39,774 nucleotides of DNA from an uncultured bacterium. Its GTDB lineage: Bacteria > Pseudomonadota > Alphaproteobacteria > Sphingomonadales > Sphingomonadaceae. The DNA lies in NCBI GenBank assembly GCA_903884945.1, contig CAISGR010000313.1, positions 1-39,774 of the forward strand, given 5' to 3'. The position numbers and the translations under genes are program-made. Of this stretch, positions 1 through 8,680 are shown in pieces. The notes beneath the pieces were generated by a model. That model had not been told where the DNA came from and searched no databases. It saw nothing but the letters and a program-made list of their open reading frames with translations. The number at the start of each line of letters is the position of its first letter. Within the stretch, counting starts at the first letter, position 1.

Positions 1-1197
1 ACCTTGTTCACGGCCGAGGGCTTCCCGCTCGATGGGGGCCTCGTCGCCCAGCTCCCCGGCACTTCGCCCACCGCGAAGCCGATGCTGCTGCTCGGCCATC
101 TCGACGTGGTCAATGCCCGCCGCGAGGATTGGCAGCGCGATCCCTATGCCCTGATCGAGGAAGGCGGTTATTTCTACGGCCGCGGCACCGCCGACATGAA
201 GGCGATGGTCGCCACCTGGGTCGATACGCTGATCCGCCTGAAGCAACAGGGTTTCAGGCCCCGGCGCACGATCAAGCTCGCGCTCACCTGCGGCGAGGAA
301 TCGGGCGCGCGCATGAACGGCGCGCAATGGCTCGCCGAGCATCGCCCCGATCTCATCGCTGCCGAATTCGCGCTCAACGAGGGCGGTGGAGGCACCACGG
401 ACGGGCATGGCCGGATCGTCACCCAGTCGATCCAGATCGGCGAGAAGTCCAATCGCACCTTCGAGGTGGAGACGACCAACCCCGGCGGCCACAGCTCGAT
501 CCCGATCGACGACAACGCCATCTACGAGCTCGCCGATGCGATCGCGAAGGTCCGCGCCTACAAGTTCCCGGTCCATTTCAACGACACCACCCGTGCCCTT
601 TTCGCGCAGGAGGGCGCCGCGCGGCACGACCGGATCGGCCAGGCCATGGTGGCGCTCGCCAGGGACCCGACTGATCGCGCCGCCGAGGCTCTGGTCTCTG
701 CCGATCGCACCTATAATGCGATGCTGCGCACCACTTGTGTCGCGACCATGCTGGAGGCCGGCCACGCCGCCAACGCCCTGCCGCAGCGCGCAAAGGCCAC
801 GGTCAACTGCCGCATCGTGCCCGGCGAGGATGCCGACACCACCCGCGCCGCGCTGATCGCGGCGATCGGCGATCCCGCGGCGAAGGTCACGCTGGTCGGC
901 CGCCTCCGCCCCGTCGCCGTGCCCCCGCCGCTCGATCCGAAAATCCTCGGCCCGGCGGAAAAGCTCGTCGCCCGCTATTTCCCGGGCATCCCGCTCGTCC
1001 CGACGATGATGACGGGCGCCACCGACGCCACCTATATCGCCCCGATCGGCATCCCCACCTATGGCGTGCCCGGTGGCTGGGGCGATCCGGACGGCAACGG
1101 CGCCCACGGCCTGAACGAGCGGCGCGAGGTGCGCTCGGTATATGTCGGGCGGGATTTCCTGTTCGATCTGGTCAAGGCTTATGCGGGGCGGGGGTGA
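1..1197 (+). CDS. M20 family metallopeptidase/deacylase, 5'-truncated by window edge
   Basis: This is a zinc-dependent amidohydrolase of the M20/M25/M40 (carboxypeptidase G2, ArgE/DapE) type, cleaving an N-acyl amino acid or a small peptide. The reading frame is open from base 1, so roughly 50 N-terminal residues are missing. The metal-site motifs are present in order: GHLDVV near the start, GRGTADMKA about 30 residues later, GEESG, then NEGGGG. The dimerisation segment contains GGHSSIP. A C-terminal stretch around GATDATYI and GAHGLNE supplies the last ligand. The start lies outside the window, so no start codon is assigned. Its substrate cannot be told from sequence. The nearest gene downstream is convergent and unrelated. 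Confidence 0.88.
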   Translation, partial: TLFTAEGFPLDGGLVAQLPGTSPTAKPMLLLGHLDVVNARREDWQRDPYALIEEGGYFYGRGTADMKAMVATWVDTLIRLKQQGFRPRRTIKLALTCGEESGARMNGAQWLAEHRPDLIAAEFALNEGGGGTTDGHGRIVTQSIQIGEKSNRTFEVETTNPGGHSSIPIDDNAIYELADAIAKVRAYKFPVHFNDTTRALFAQEGAARHDRIGQAMVALARDPTDRAAEALVSADRTYNAMLRTTCVATMLEAGHAANALPQRAKATVNCRIVPGEDADTTRAALIAAIGDPAAKVTLVGRLRPVAVPPPLDPKILGPAEKLVARYFPGIPLVPTMMTGATDATYIAPIGIPTYGVPGGWGDPDGNGAHGLNERREVRSVYVGRDFLFDLVKAYAGRG

Positions 1198-1407
1198 AGG
1201 GGCGCCTGGTTGTGCGCCTTCCCTTCAGAAGTGACGGAAGGGTAGCCAAACCGGGAGCATTGATCGGTCTGTGACCGCAATGACTTGATCGCGAGCGCCC
1301 GCTGCAGTCTCGAATAGTCCGTCCCTCGGCAACAAAGGCCGTCGGCTGGACGGAAAATCCGCCCAGGCCGACACCATGAATTTCCGAGGCTTCTTGTGAG
1401 CCTGCAA

Positions 1408-2262
1408 TCATTTCGCCGCCCTCTGTACCTCGCTCTCGCCCATTGCCGAGACGAGAATACCGCCGTTGGCGCTGAAGTTGGTTGCGGGCAGCGTCGCGAG
1501 TTTATCGCCGACCTTCATGCTGATCGTCTCGATCCGGCCCTGCGCATCGGTGGCTACTGAACGGACGCGGCCGATCACGCTTCCGGCGGCGTCGCGTACC
1601 TTCATGCCGCGCGTGACCGTGAAGCCGCCCGATCCATTCGCGTCGCCGCTGCCGGCGAACGTCAGGTCGCCGACGCCGCCGTTCGCGTTGCCCGAGGCAC
1701 TGCCATCTGCCGAACCGGAACTCGATGTCAGCGCGGCAGCGCGGTGGCCCAGGGTGCCTGCGGCATCGCTCGCGCGGTTACGAGCCGAGCCGAGCGCATT
1801 TCGGGTGACGCCTGCCGCGTGATCCGCTCCACCCTGAACGGCATCCGTGCCAATCAACTGCGCACTGCCGCTTCCCGACGCGGAGCCGCTGGCGCTGCCC
1901 GATCCCGAGCCGCTTGCCGGACCAGTCGCGTTGGCGACGGCTCCGCTGAGCGTGCTGTCGACTGAGTGGCTGGTCGACACGCTGCCCTTGCGGCGATCAA
2001 CCTTGGTCGACCCATTGGTCGCTGCGGTGTTGTCGAGCGTGCCCCGCGTCGTCGAGCGCGCGCCGCGCGTGATGGTCGACGCGCCGTTGAGGGTACCGCC
2101 CAGCGAGCTGGTGCCGGGACTGACGATTCCGCCGAGGCCGCCGCCGAGCGATCCACCGAGGTTGCCGCCGAGCCCGCCGCCACCGCCCAGCAACTGCGCC
2201 GACGCGGGCACCGCGCCGAAGGCGAGAGCGATCGCGGTCGTGCCGATAAGAAGTGCCTTCAT
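1408..2262 (-). CDS. Gly/Ser-rich exported protein with C-terminal PRC-barrel-like segment
   Basis: The protein has 284 residues. The start ATG (2260-2262) is preceded on the minus strand by AAGGAAGGA, a good ribosome-binding site, and opens a clean signal peptide ending near VPASAQ. The mature N-terminus is a low-complexity run of glycines (LLGGGGGLGGNLGG), followed by Ser/Thr/Asn/Gly-rich sequence including SGSGSASGSASGSG. The last 70 residues (GMKVRDAAGSVIGRV, then DAQGRIETISMKVGDK) look like a PRC-barrel fold. The function is unknown, and a periplasmic or surface location is inferred from the signal peptide. It lies on the same strand as the S8 protease, 72 bases below that gene's stop, so the two may be co-transcribed. 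Confidence 0.75.
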   Translation of the reverse strand: MKALLIGTTAIALAFGAVPASAQLLGGGGGLGGNLGGSLGGGLGGIVSPGTSSLGGTLNGASTITRGARSTTRGTLDNTAATNGSTKVDRRKGSVSTSHSVDSTLSGAVANATGPASGSGSGSASGSASGSGSAQLIGTDAVQGGADHAAGVTRNALGSARNRASDAAGTLGHRAAALTSSSGSADGSASGNANGGVGDLTFAGSGDANGSGGFTVTRGMKVRDAAGSVIGRVRSVATDAQGRIETISMKVGDKLATLPATNFSANGGILVSAMGESEVQRAAK

Positions 2263-2334
2263 CGTGTCATTCCTTCCTTGATCGTGCGGGCTCCTCATCG
2301 CGCCCACAAGGGAAGAACGGGTGCTGTCTGGCGT

Positions 2335-3588
2335 TTAATCCGCGCCGCCGGAAAATTTTTTCGGGACTGTCCTGCAGCTCTCGCAGAGTATTCCGCGCCC
2401 GTAACGGCTGGCCGGACCCGCTTTGCGTGCTTCGCTGTCCGCCGCCCGGAGCGCGGCCGCCCTACCGAGGTCGGCAAAGCGCGTGATCCGCGCGGCAGCC
2501 AGCGGCGCGGCGAACGACGTGCCGCGTACTGCCACGGCCCGCCCCCCCACATCGGCCGCCAGCATGTCAGCGCCGGGAGCGGCATAGTCGAGATGCAGCG
2601 CGCGCCCTGCTTCGATCAGAGCGTGCCCGCGCGCATCGACACCGGTCACCGCGATCACGCCGGGATATGAAGCGGGATAGGACGGCGGGGCGGCGGGGCC
2701 ATCGTTACCAACCGCCGCAACGATAATCATACCACGCCCCTGCACCGCCTGCACGACGCGCGCGAGCAACGGGTTCGAAGGGCCGACCAAACTGATTACC
2801 GTCACGGGCACACGCTTGCTGCTGAGCCAAGCCAGTGCCTTGGCGATGGCAAGCGCGTTACCGCCTGCCGGATCCTTGCCATAAACGTCCGCCGCAAACA
2901 GTCGCGCTCCGACGGCTGCTCCATTCACCCCGCCGCTGCCGATCAGCAGCGACGCAATGGCCGTGCCGTGATCGCCAGGCGACGGCGCTCCTGCGGCGAA
3001 GCCCTGCTGTTCCATGGCACCACCGAGGATGGTCGCCCCGCCGTCGATCATCCCGATCGGCCCAGACACATTTCCCTGAGCAGCGCTCGCGCCCGAAGTC
3101 GCGGCGCTCGCTACAATGCCGCTTTTGAAATGCAATTGATCGGCCGAAACATCGCGTCCTTTGGCCAGCTTGCGCATGGCGTGGAGCCCCCCGGCAAGCG
3201 ATTTTCCCCTCGGCAAATCGAAACGCGCATAGCCGATGCCGAGGCCCCTTATCTCGCCCCGCTCCGCCAACGCGAAGCCTGCGCGTGCCGCCGCCGAGAC
3301 CAGCGCATCGTCCGGATCATTGACGAGGACGGTGCCCGCACGTGCGAGATCGCCGTGATCGTCCCGGGCGATCTCGGCGCGATGATCGCGCAGCAAGGCC
3401 GCAATCCGATCGAGCCGATTCTGCGCCAGCAAGCCAATGGCGGAAGGCAACGCAGGTGCGGATGTCACCGTATCGGTCACGCCGCGGAGCGCGTCGTTCA
3501 CAACGCCGGGCACCTGCGCAGGCAACAACTGCGCCGCGGCGGGCACGGCGAGCGACAGCAGGACAGGAGTTAGTGGACGCCAAATCAT
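2335..3588 (-). CDS. Secreted S8 (subtilisin-like) serine protease
   Basis: This 417-residue protein has a signal peptide (MIWRPLTPVLLSLAVPAAAQ) when started at the ATG at 3586-3588. Upstream in-frame ATGs exist, but they lie inside or next to a dyad and would spoil the signal peptide. The catalytic residues are visible in the usual order: Asp182 in GMIDGG, His207 in GDHGTAIASL, oxyanion Asn295 in AVGNDGP and Ser358 in GTSFAAP. Residues 25-175 form an N-terminal region that may be a propeptide. The gene is divergent from an ECF sigma factor and its anti-sigma, a grouping I recall in sphingomonads, so sigma-dependent expression is likely (inference). The substrate is unknown. Confidence 0.9.
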   Translation of the reverse strand: MIWRPLTPVLLSLAVPAAAQLLPAQVPGVVNDALRGVTDTVTSAPALPSAIGLLAQNRLDRIAALLRDHRAEIARDDHGDLARAGTVLVNDPDDALVSAAARAGFALAERGEIRGLGIGYARFDLPRGKSLAGGLHAMRKLAKGRDVSADQLHFKSGIVASAATSGASAAQGNVSGPIGMIDGGATILGGAMEQQGFAAGAPSPGDHGTAIASLLIGSGGVNGAAVGARLFAADVYGKDPAGGNALAIAKALAWLSSKRVPVTVISLVGPSNPLLARVVQAVQGRGMIIVAAVGNDGPAAPPSYPASYPGVIAVTGVDARGHALIEAGRALHLDYAAPGADMLAADVGGRAVAVRGTSFAAPLAAARITRFADLGRAAALRAADSEARKAGPASRYGRGILCESCRTVPKKFSGGAD

Positions 3589-3629
3589 GGTGCGCACGAA
3601 CCTAGGCGGAGCTGGAAATTCTGTCATGT

Positions 3630-3667
3630 CATGGATGAAACGGATCGTGGCATCCGTTTCATCCATG
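3630..3667. promoter_or_regulatory. 38-bp dyad in divergent protease/sigma promoter region
   Basis: Arms 3630-3645 and 3652-3667 are perfect 16-base inverted repeats around the 6-base centre CGTGGC. Each arm contains TGAAAC (3636-3641 on plus; complement of 3656-3661 on minus), the kind of AAC-containing element that many ECF sigma factors read as a -35. Back-to-back promoters sharing this dyad would start transcription near 3670 rightwards and near 3628 leftwards, which fits the chosen starts at 3695 and 3588. Autoregulation by the adjacent sigma factor is inference. Confidence 0.6.
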
Positions 3668-3694
3668 TCGCAAAGGCGAAAGGATCAGGGAGAA

Positions 3695-4183
3695 GTGGGT
3701 TTCGAGGACGAGCTGGTCGGTCTGTTGCCGCGGCTGAGGCGCTTCGCCCGCACGCTCGCCTTCGCGACTGCCGATGCCGACGATCTCTGCCAGGCGGCCA
3801 TCGAGCGTGCGCTTAAGGCGCGCGAGCAATGGCAGCCGGGAACGCGACTGGATAGCTGGATGTATCGTATCATGCGCAATGCCTGGATCGACACCACCCG
3901 CGCGACAAAGCGCCGCGGCGAGACCTTCGTGGGCGCGGAGGCCGGCGAAGGCGTTGGCGATGCAGGTGACCGCGCGATCGAGGCGCGCGTCGAACTCGGC
4001 AATATTGGCCGCGCCTTGGCGATGCTGCCCCCGGAACAGCGAGAGGCGGTCGCGCTCGTTCTCGTAGAGGGGCTTGCCTATAAGGAGGCTGCGGCGGTGC
4101 TTGAGATACCCATGGGCACTCTCACCTCGCGACTGATTCGCGGGCGGGCGGCCTTGATGCGAACGCTGGGAGAAGCGGCATGA
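3695..4183 (+). CDS. ECF-type RNA polymerase sigma factor
   Basis: This is a short sigma-70 family protein of 162 residues starting at GTG 3695, which has GAAAGGA at 3678-3684 at good spacing. An alternative ATG at 3665 lies inside the dyad. Region 2 is seen at about residues 5-65 (LLPRLRRFARTLAF, DADDLCQAAIERAL, SWMYRIMRNAWID). Region 4 is at about 105-155 (LPPEQREAVALVLVEG, YKEAAAVLEIPMGTLTSRL), a classic helix-turn-helix. Its stop overlaps the start of the anti-sigma gene by four bases (ATGA), indicating translational coupling. It probably directs transcription of itself and of the divergent secreted protease; the activating stress is not evident. Confidence 0.9.
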   Translation: MGFEDELVGLLPRLRRFARTLAFATADADDLCQAAIERALKAREQWQPGTRLDSWMYRIMRNAWIDTTRATKRRGETFVGAEAGEGVGDAGDRAIEARVELGNIGRALAMLPPEQREAVALVLVEGLAYKEAAAVLEIPMGTLTSRLIRGRAALMRTLGEAA

Positions 4184-4899
4184 GCGGCAAGATAGATCCC
4201 GAAAAGTTGATGGCCTATGCTGATGGCGAACTCGATCCGGTCTCGGCTAAGCGCGTAGAGCGCGCCATCGGCGGCGATCCCGATGCTGCCGCAACGGTAG
4301 CGCGGCACCGCGCGCTTCGCGAAACGCTGCAGCGGGCGTTCGATCCGATCGCCGCCGAAGCCGTGCCCGAGCCACTATTGGCCGCAGTCGCGCCGCCGAA
4401 GGTGGTGGATTTTACGTTGGCGCGGGCTAAGCGGCGGCGGACGCGTGGCTTGGGCGCTTGGTCGGTCGGCAGTGCGATTGCGGCGAGCCTGACACTTGGC
4501 CTGTTCCTGGGCGGCCGGATTGGCGGCGACAAACCAATCGTAAGTCGCGACGGCGTTCTCGTCGCGTCGGGCAGTCTCGCGCACGCCTTGAACACGCAAC
4601 TCGCCTCCAATCAAAGCAATGCGGCGGCGACAAGAATGCTTGTCACCTTTCGCGATCGATCCGGTATAATCTGCCGGACATTCACGACGCCGGCACTGGG
4701 CGGCATCGCTTGCCGCGAAAAGGATATGTGGGTGTTCCGGGAAACGCGCGGTCGGAGCGCGGCGGCGGCGACTGAATACCGCCAGGCAGGCTCCGGCGAC
4801 GCGGCGCTTATGGCCGACGCAGAGGCTGCCATGTCCGGCGAGCCGTTCGACGCCGACGCCGAGGCGCGCGCGAGGGAGGATGACTGGCGAATGCGTTGA
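4180..4899 (+). CDS. Membrane-bound anti-sigma factor
   Basis: This 239-residue protein begins four bases inside the sigma-factor gene. The N-terminus (PEKLMAYADGELDP) is the typical start of cytoplasmic anti-sigma domains. A single hydrophobic helix at about residues 92-112 (VGSAIAASLTLGLFLGG), preceded by the positively charged stretch AKRRRTRG, predicts an inner-membrane anchor with the N-terminus inside. The periplasmic part has two cysteines in a spaced pair (IICRTF and GGIACREKD), possibly a disulfide. It would hold the adjacent sigma factor until released. No zinc-binding HxxxCxxC motif is seen, so it is not a ZAS-type anti-sigma factor. Confidence 0.85.
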   Translation: MSGKIDPEKLMAYADGELDPVSAKRVERAIGGDPDAAATVARHRALRETLQRAFDPIAAEAVPEPLLAAVAPPKVVDFTLARAKRRRTRGLGAWSVGSAIAASLTLGLFLGGRIGGDKPIVSRDGVLVASGSLAHALNTQLASNQSNAAATRMLVTFRDRSGIICRTFTTPALGGIACREKDMWVFRETRGRSAAAATEYRQAGSGDAALMADAEAAMSGEPFDADAEARAREDDWRMR

Positions 4900-5160
4900 G
4901 GCATTTGAAAGTACGCAAGATCGAACATCTGCTTTCAAGATTGCAACGCGGCCGTCCCGATGACGGCAATTCGGGCGCACATCTTGCGTTGGCTGCCACA
5001 TCGACGCCCTGCTACACCGTCGGCGTATGACGACCCTGCTCCACGATCTCACCCGCCCGATCCTTCTCCCCGGCTCCCACGCTATGCCCGCCCTCCCGAT
5101 CCCGCGCCAAAAGGGCGAGCCTGTCGGCACGCTGGCTTCCCTCCGGCGGATATGATGCCA

Positions 5161-5550
5161 ATGCGCTTCCTCACGCCAACCCTCCCCGTCGCCGCGCTCG
5201 CCGCCGCCCTCCTCCTCGCGGCCTGTGGCAGCGGCGGCAGCAAGGCCGGCGGCGCGGGCGAGAGCGCATTCAGCCCGATCGCCCCGGACACTTTCGCCGT
5301 CGTGATCGGCGCCGACGCCGACATCGCGAAGACGGAGGCTGCGTTTCGCAAGCAATGCGCCGGCCGGCAAAGCTGCACCATCTATGGCTGGACGGAGGCG
5401 GCTGCCGCGGCGCGCGGCGTGCCGCTGACCGATCCGCAATCCGCGGCGCTCGCCGTCCGCTATGTCCGCCGTGCGATCGGGCAGGACGAGCTGCTGTGGG
5501 ATTGCGTCCGCTTCCGGGCGGCCAGGGCGCCCTGCCTGATCAAGGCGTGA
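5161..5550 (+). CDS. Small putative lipoprotein
   Basis: The protein has 129 residues. The start at ATG 5161 has GGCGGA ten bases upstream; two nearer ATGs (5152, 5155) are possible. The N-terminus MRFLTPTLPVAALAAALLLAACGSGG is a type II signal peptide with lipobox LAAC, so the mature protein would be lipid-anchored at the cysteine. The mature domain has three further conserved-looking cysteines (FRKQCAGRQSCTIYGW and WDCVRF) and a fourth near the C-terminus (APCLIKA), which may form disulfides. I do not recognise the family. It stands alone between the anti-sigma gene and a convergent gene. Confidence 0.7.
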   Translation: MRFLTPTLPVAALAAALLLAACGSGGSKAGGAGESAFSPIAPDTFAVVIGADADIAKTEAAFRKQCAGRQSCTIYGWTEAAAAARGVPLTDPQSAALAVRYVRRAIGQDELLWDCVRFRAARAPCLIKA

Positions 5551-5594
5551 TCCGGCTCCGGCCGGGCGCCTCGCCCGCCCGCGCCAAGCCCGGC

Positions 5595-6269
5595 TCAGTC
5601 GAACGCGTCGCTGTTGATCTTCGCGATCCAGTCGTCATCCAGGTTCAGCAGCGCCTCGGCGACGCCGACATGGCCCTTGGCGACGGCCTGCGCTGCCGCC
5701 GCCGCCAGTAGCATCGGCTGGTCCCACGGCTCCTCCCGGTGGCGGCTTACCGCCTCCGCCAGCTGCGCGATCGCCCGGTGATACGCCCAGGCCCAGGCGT
5801 CGGGAAGGTCCGGCCCGCGCCCGGCGTGGCGCGCGATCTCGATCGCGGCCGGCAGGGCGAAGAACGAGAAGTCGATCGGGCGAGCTGCCGCGCCCGCGAT
5901 CTCCACGATGATGGGAACGGCGGCGTAGGAGGCGGTGAACACATCGCCCTGGTGGCACAGGCTCGACCACAGGCCGGACCAGGGCTCCGCGTCCTGGTCC
6001 GGCGTCGGCCCCGGCGACAGGGCCAGCGCGCGCAGCTTGTCCGGAATATCCGCGGCGACGCCATAGGCGTGCGTCAGGTCGTTCCAGCCCGGGGCGTCGA
6101 GGCCGGGCATCGCCGCTTGCCCCGCGTCCCGCGCGCGCATCTCCGTCGGCCCGTCCTCCGATTCAACCCGGGGCGCAGCCGTGCTTGGCTCCCCCGCAAA
6201 CCGCTCGGCCCGCTCGGCGCGGGCCAGCAGCTGAGACAGGCGATCGCGAACCCGGAAGAACAGCGTCAT
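5595..6269 (-). CDS. Uncharacterised HEAT-like repeat protein
   Basis: The protein has 224 residues from ATG 6267-6269. The middle (DIPDKLRALALSPGPTPDQD, then LWSSLCHQGDVFTASYAAVP) matches the pattern of a widespread uncharacterised family in which a short HEAT-like solenoid carries an LCHQG...ASYAAVPII segment. The remaining sequence is Ala-rich helices (AHAGRGPDL, AIAQLAEAVSRH, LLAAAAAQAVAKG). No signal peptide or membrane helix is seen. The start is uncertain because no clear ribosome-binding site precedes it and the frame remains open upstream with non-coding-looking sequence. Function is unknown. Confidence 0.6.
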   Translation of the reverse strand: MTLFFRVRDRLSQLLARAERAERFAGEPSTAAPRVESEDGPTEMRARDAGQAAMPGLDAPGWNDLTHAYGVAADIPDKLRALALSPGPTPDQDAEPWSGLWSSLCHQGDVFTASYAAVPIIVEIAGAAARPIDFSFFALPAAIEIARHAGRGPDLPDAWAWAYHRAIAQLAEAVSRHREEPWDQPMLLAAAAAQAVAKGHVGVAEALLNLDDDWIAKINSDAFD

Positions 6270-6632
6270 GAAGATCCGATACCCCTCGCAAAATTCGTCA
6301 GGTAAATCGGCAATAACGCCGCAATTGTCGCCGGCGCCAGGATCGCCCGCCTTCCAGTCCCCGTGCGCCGCTCCAACAGCGTTCTTCAGTCGAGGCCGCG
6401 CAGGCCCGGAGAAAAGGCCATTTCCGGCCCGCTGGCAAGCGACTCCGAAAAATCGGCGAATATTGCCCGGAATCGCGTACGGCGACGCATTCTCCAACCC
6501 GGCTTCATCGGCATTACTCCGCCGCCGCCCCGGCGACCGGTGCGAATAGTGTCGCCCGCGGCGTCGCCTGACGTGGATCGTGCCGGGCCTCCGATTGATC
6601 GCGGTCCGCACCGGGATCACCCGGCCGGGCGA
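6270..6632. other. Gene-free gap between HEAT-like gene and IclR gene
   Basis: This 363-base stretch lies upstream of the HEAT-like gene and downstream of the IclR stop. The open frames across it are Arg/Pro-rich and show no recognisable motif. It should hold the promoter of the HEAT-like gene and the end of the IclR operon transcript, but I see no clear terminator. Confidence 0.5.
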
Positions 6633-7385
6633 TCACTCCGCCTCCAGCAGCTCCACTGTCCGCGCCAGCAGGTCGCTCGCGCGCCGCTCGGTCGCCTCGT
6701 CGAAGCGCACCGCCGGGATCGCCACGCTGAACGCGCCGACCACGTCGCCGTCGATCCGCGCCACGCGGCCCAGGCCGTGGATGCCCGGCGTATGTTCCTC
6801 GCGCGTATGCGCGGTGCCAGTCCGGCGGATCGCGGCGATCTCCGCGCGCAGTGCCGGCTCGGATACGATCGTCGTCGGCGTGAAGGCGATGCGCTCGGTC
6901 TCCGCGAAATAGCGGTCCAGTTCCTCGTCCGCCATCGCCGCGAGCAGCGCCTTGCCCGCCGAAAAGCCGTGCAGCGGGGCATGCGCGCCGGTCTGCACGG
7001 CATAGCGCAACGCATGCTCGCTCGTCTCGGTCACCAGCGCCTCGACTTCCCAGTCGCGCCGCACGAAGAAGCTGGTCGTCTCGTTGAGCTGGATGCGCAG
7101 CGTGCGCACCAGCGGCGCCACCGTCTCGGCCAGGGTGAAGGCCGGGCTGTGCGTCTGCAGTCGGGCGAGCCCCGGCCCGGTGGTATAGCGCCGCCCGTCG
7201 CGCGCGAGATAGCCGCGCTCCACCAGCGTGCCGAGCAGATAGGACAGGCTGCTGACCGGAATGCCGAGTGCGCCCGCGATTTCCTGCGCCACCAGCGGGC
7301 GGCCGCGCGACACGACATATTCGATGATGTCGAGCGTGCGCATCGCCGATTTGACGGTGGCCGGGGGAGGGGAGCTGTCAGTCAT
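6633..7385 (-). CDS. IclR family transcriptional regulator
   Basis: The protein has 250 residues. The N-terminal winged helix-turn-helix spans about residues 10-75 (SAMRTLDIIEYV, VAQEIAGALGIPVSSLSYLLGTLVERGYL). The C-terminal effector domain (about 90-248) carries ALRYAVQTGAHAPLHGFSAGKALLAAM and the hallmark TREEHTPGIHGLGRVARIDG. Such proteins sense aromatic or acyl metabolites and often control their own catabolic operon. It is the last gene of the minus-strand run that includes the LigAB-like dioxygenase, so it is the best candidate regulator of that operon and may bind the dyads at 13286-13320 and 14529-14542 (inference). Confidence 0.92.
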   Translation of the reverse strand: MTDSSPPPATVKSAMRTLDIIEYVVSRGRPLVAQEIAGALGIPVSSLSYLLGTLVERGYLARDGRRYTTGPGLARLQTHSPAFTLAETVAPLVRTLRIQLNETTSFFVRRDWEVEALVTETSEHALRYAVQTGAHAPLHGFSAGKALLAAMADEELDRYFAETERIAFTPTTIVSEPALRAEIAAIRRTGTAHTREEHTPGIHGLGRVARIDGDVVGAFSVAIPAVRFDEATERRASDLLARTVELLEAE

Positions 7386-7430
7386 GTCGGCTTATACCCC
7401 GTCATCGTGCCGAGAAAAGCGCGCCGCTGG

Positions 7431-7844
7431 TCAGGGCGCGAACGTGATCGCGCCGCGCCGCTCGGCGAAGCGCCAGCCCGCTTCGGTCAGCACGAAGCGG
7501 TCGTTGAACGATCCGATCAGCGGCGGCGCGGTCGCGCTCGTGAAGAGCAGCATCGCGCTCGCGCCGCGCGCCGTGGTCGCGCTCTCCACGTCGATCACGA
7601 TATTGCCGCACAGGTGCCGCGTCGTCCGCGCCGGCCGGGCGAGGAAGGCGGCGAGGATCGCGTCGCGCCCGATGATCGGCGCGTCCGGCGCGGTCGGGCG
7701 CGTCATCAGCCCGTCCTCGGCATAGAGCGCCGCCACGCCGGCCCAGTCGCCCGCATCGTTCAGGTTGGCGTAGCAGTTGATCAGCCGCGCGCAGTCGGCC
7801 TCGATCGCGCGGCGGGCCTCGTCGGTCAGGGGGGCGTCGGTCAT
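7431..7844 (-). CDS. NTF2-like (SnoaL-type) small protein
   Basis: This 137-residue protein starts at ATG 7842-7844, overlapping the stop of the LigB-like gene by four bases (ATGA). The pattern INCYANLNDAGDWAGVAALYAEDG, then IGRDAILAAFLARP, HLCGNIVIDV and a C-terminal GSFNDRFVLTEAGWRFAER is the cone-shaped alpha+beta fold of NTF2/SnoaL proteins, as found in ring-hydroxylating dioxygenase small subunits, isomerases and hydratases. The tight coupling to the dioxygenase suggests it acts on the ring-cleavage product or supports the enzyme. The precise reaction is unknown. Confidence 0.8.
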   Translation of the reverse strand: MTDAPLTDEARRAIEADCARLINCYANLNDAGDWAGVAALYAEDGLMTRPTAPDAPIIGRDAILAAFLARPARTTRHLCGNIVIDVESATTARGASAMLLFTSATAPPLIGSFNDRFVLTEAGWRFAERRGAITFAP

Positions 7845-8680
7845 GCTGCCTCCAGCACGATATGCCCCACCGCCGTGTTGGAAGCGGGCACGTGGTAGAA
7901 GCGGTGCCGCTCGACGATGTCCGGCCCCAGCGCGCCGCGCATGATCAGCCACATGATGAGTTCGATCCCTTCCGATCCGGCCTCGCGCAGATAATCATAA
8001 TGCGTGATCCGGCGCAGCGCCTGCGGGTCGCTCGCCAGCTTTTCGAGGAAGTCGGTATCGAAGGCGCGGTTGATCAGCCCGGCGCGGGGGCCCTGGAGCT
8101 GGTGGCTCATCCCGCCCGTGCCCCAGATCTGTACGTTCAGGTCCTCGGGGAAGCTCGCTACCGCGCGCGCGATCGCCTCGCCCAGCCGCCAGCAGCGGTC
8201 GCCCGAGGGCGGCGGGAACTGCGTGACGTTGACCATGATCGGCACCACGCGCACCGGCCAGCGCGCGACCTCGCCGAACAGCAGCGACAGCGGTACGGTC
8301 ATGCCGTGATCGACCGCCATCTCGTTGAGGATGGTCATGTCGAATTCGTCGATGATCAAGCTCTGCGCGATATGCGCGGCAAGCTCGGCATGGCCCTCGA
8401 CTACCGGCACCGGGCGCGCGCCCCAGCCTTCGTCGGCGGGCATATAGCTGTCGGCGCAGCCGATCGCGAAGGTCGGGACGACCTCGAGCATCAGGCTGGT
8501 GGCATGGTCGTTGAACACCAGGATGACGACATCGGGCTTCGCGTCCTGCTCCCAGGCGCGGCTCCGCTCATAGCCGGCGAAGAGCGGCGCCCAATAGGCC
8601 TCCTGTGTCTTGCCGAGGTCGATCGCCGCGCCGATCGCGGGCACATGGCTGGTGCCGACGCCGGCCGTGATCCGCGCCAT
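7841..8680 (-). CDS. ligB-like: LigB-like extradiol dioxygenase catalytic (beta) subunit
   Basis: This 279-residue protein closely resembles the catalytic subunit of protocatechuate 4,5-dioxygenase. The iron ligands and base expected from SYK-6 LigB are in place with an offset of two: His12 (GTSHVPA), His59 (FNDHA), catalytic His193 (GGMSHQLQGPRAGL) and Glu240 (SEGIE). Conserved blocks such as CADSYMPADEGWGARPVP and DLNVQIWGTG are also present. With Fe(II) it should open the ring of a 3,4-dihydroxylated aromatic acid at the 4,5 position. It follows the alpha-subunit gene directly, with GGAGG in the end of that gene as ribosome-binding site. Whether protocatechuate or a relative is the substrate is unresolved. 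Confidence 0.93.
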   Translation of the reverse strand: MARITAGVGTSHVPAIGAAIDLGKTQEAYWAPLFAGYERSRAWEQDAKPDVVILVFNDHATSLMLEVVPTFAIGCADSYMPADEGWGARPVPVVEGHAELAAHIAQSLIIDEFDMTILNEMAVDHGMTVPLSLLFGEVARWPVRVVPIMVNVTQFPPPSGDRCWRLGEAIARAVASFPEDLNVQIWGTGGMSHQLQGPRAGLINRAFDTDFLEKLASDPQALRRITHYDYLREAGSEGIELIMWLIMRGALGPDIVERHRFYHVPASNTAVGHIVLEAA

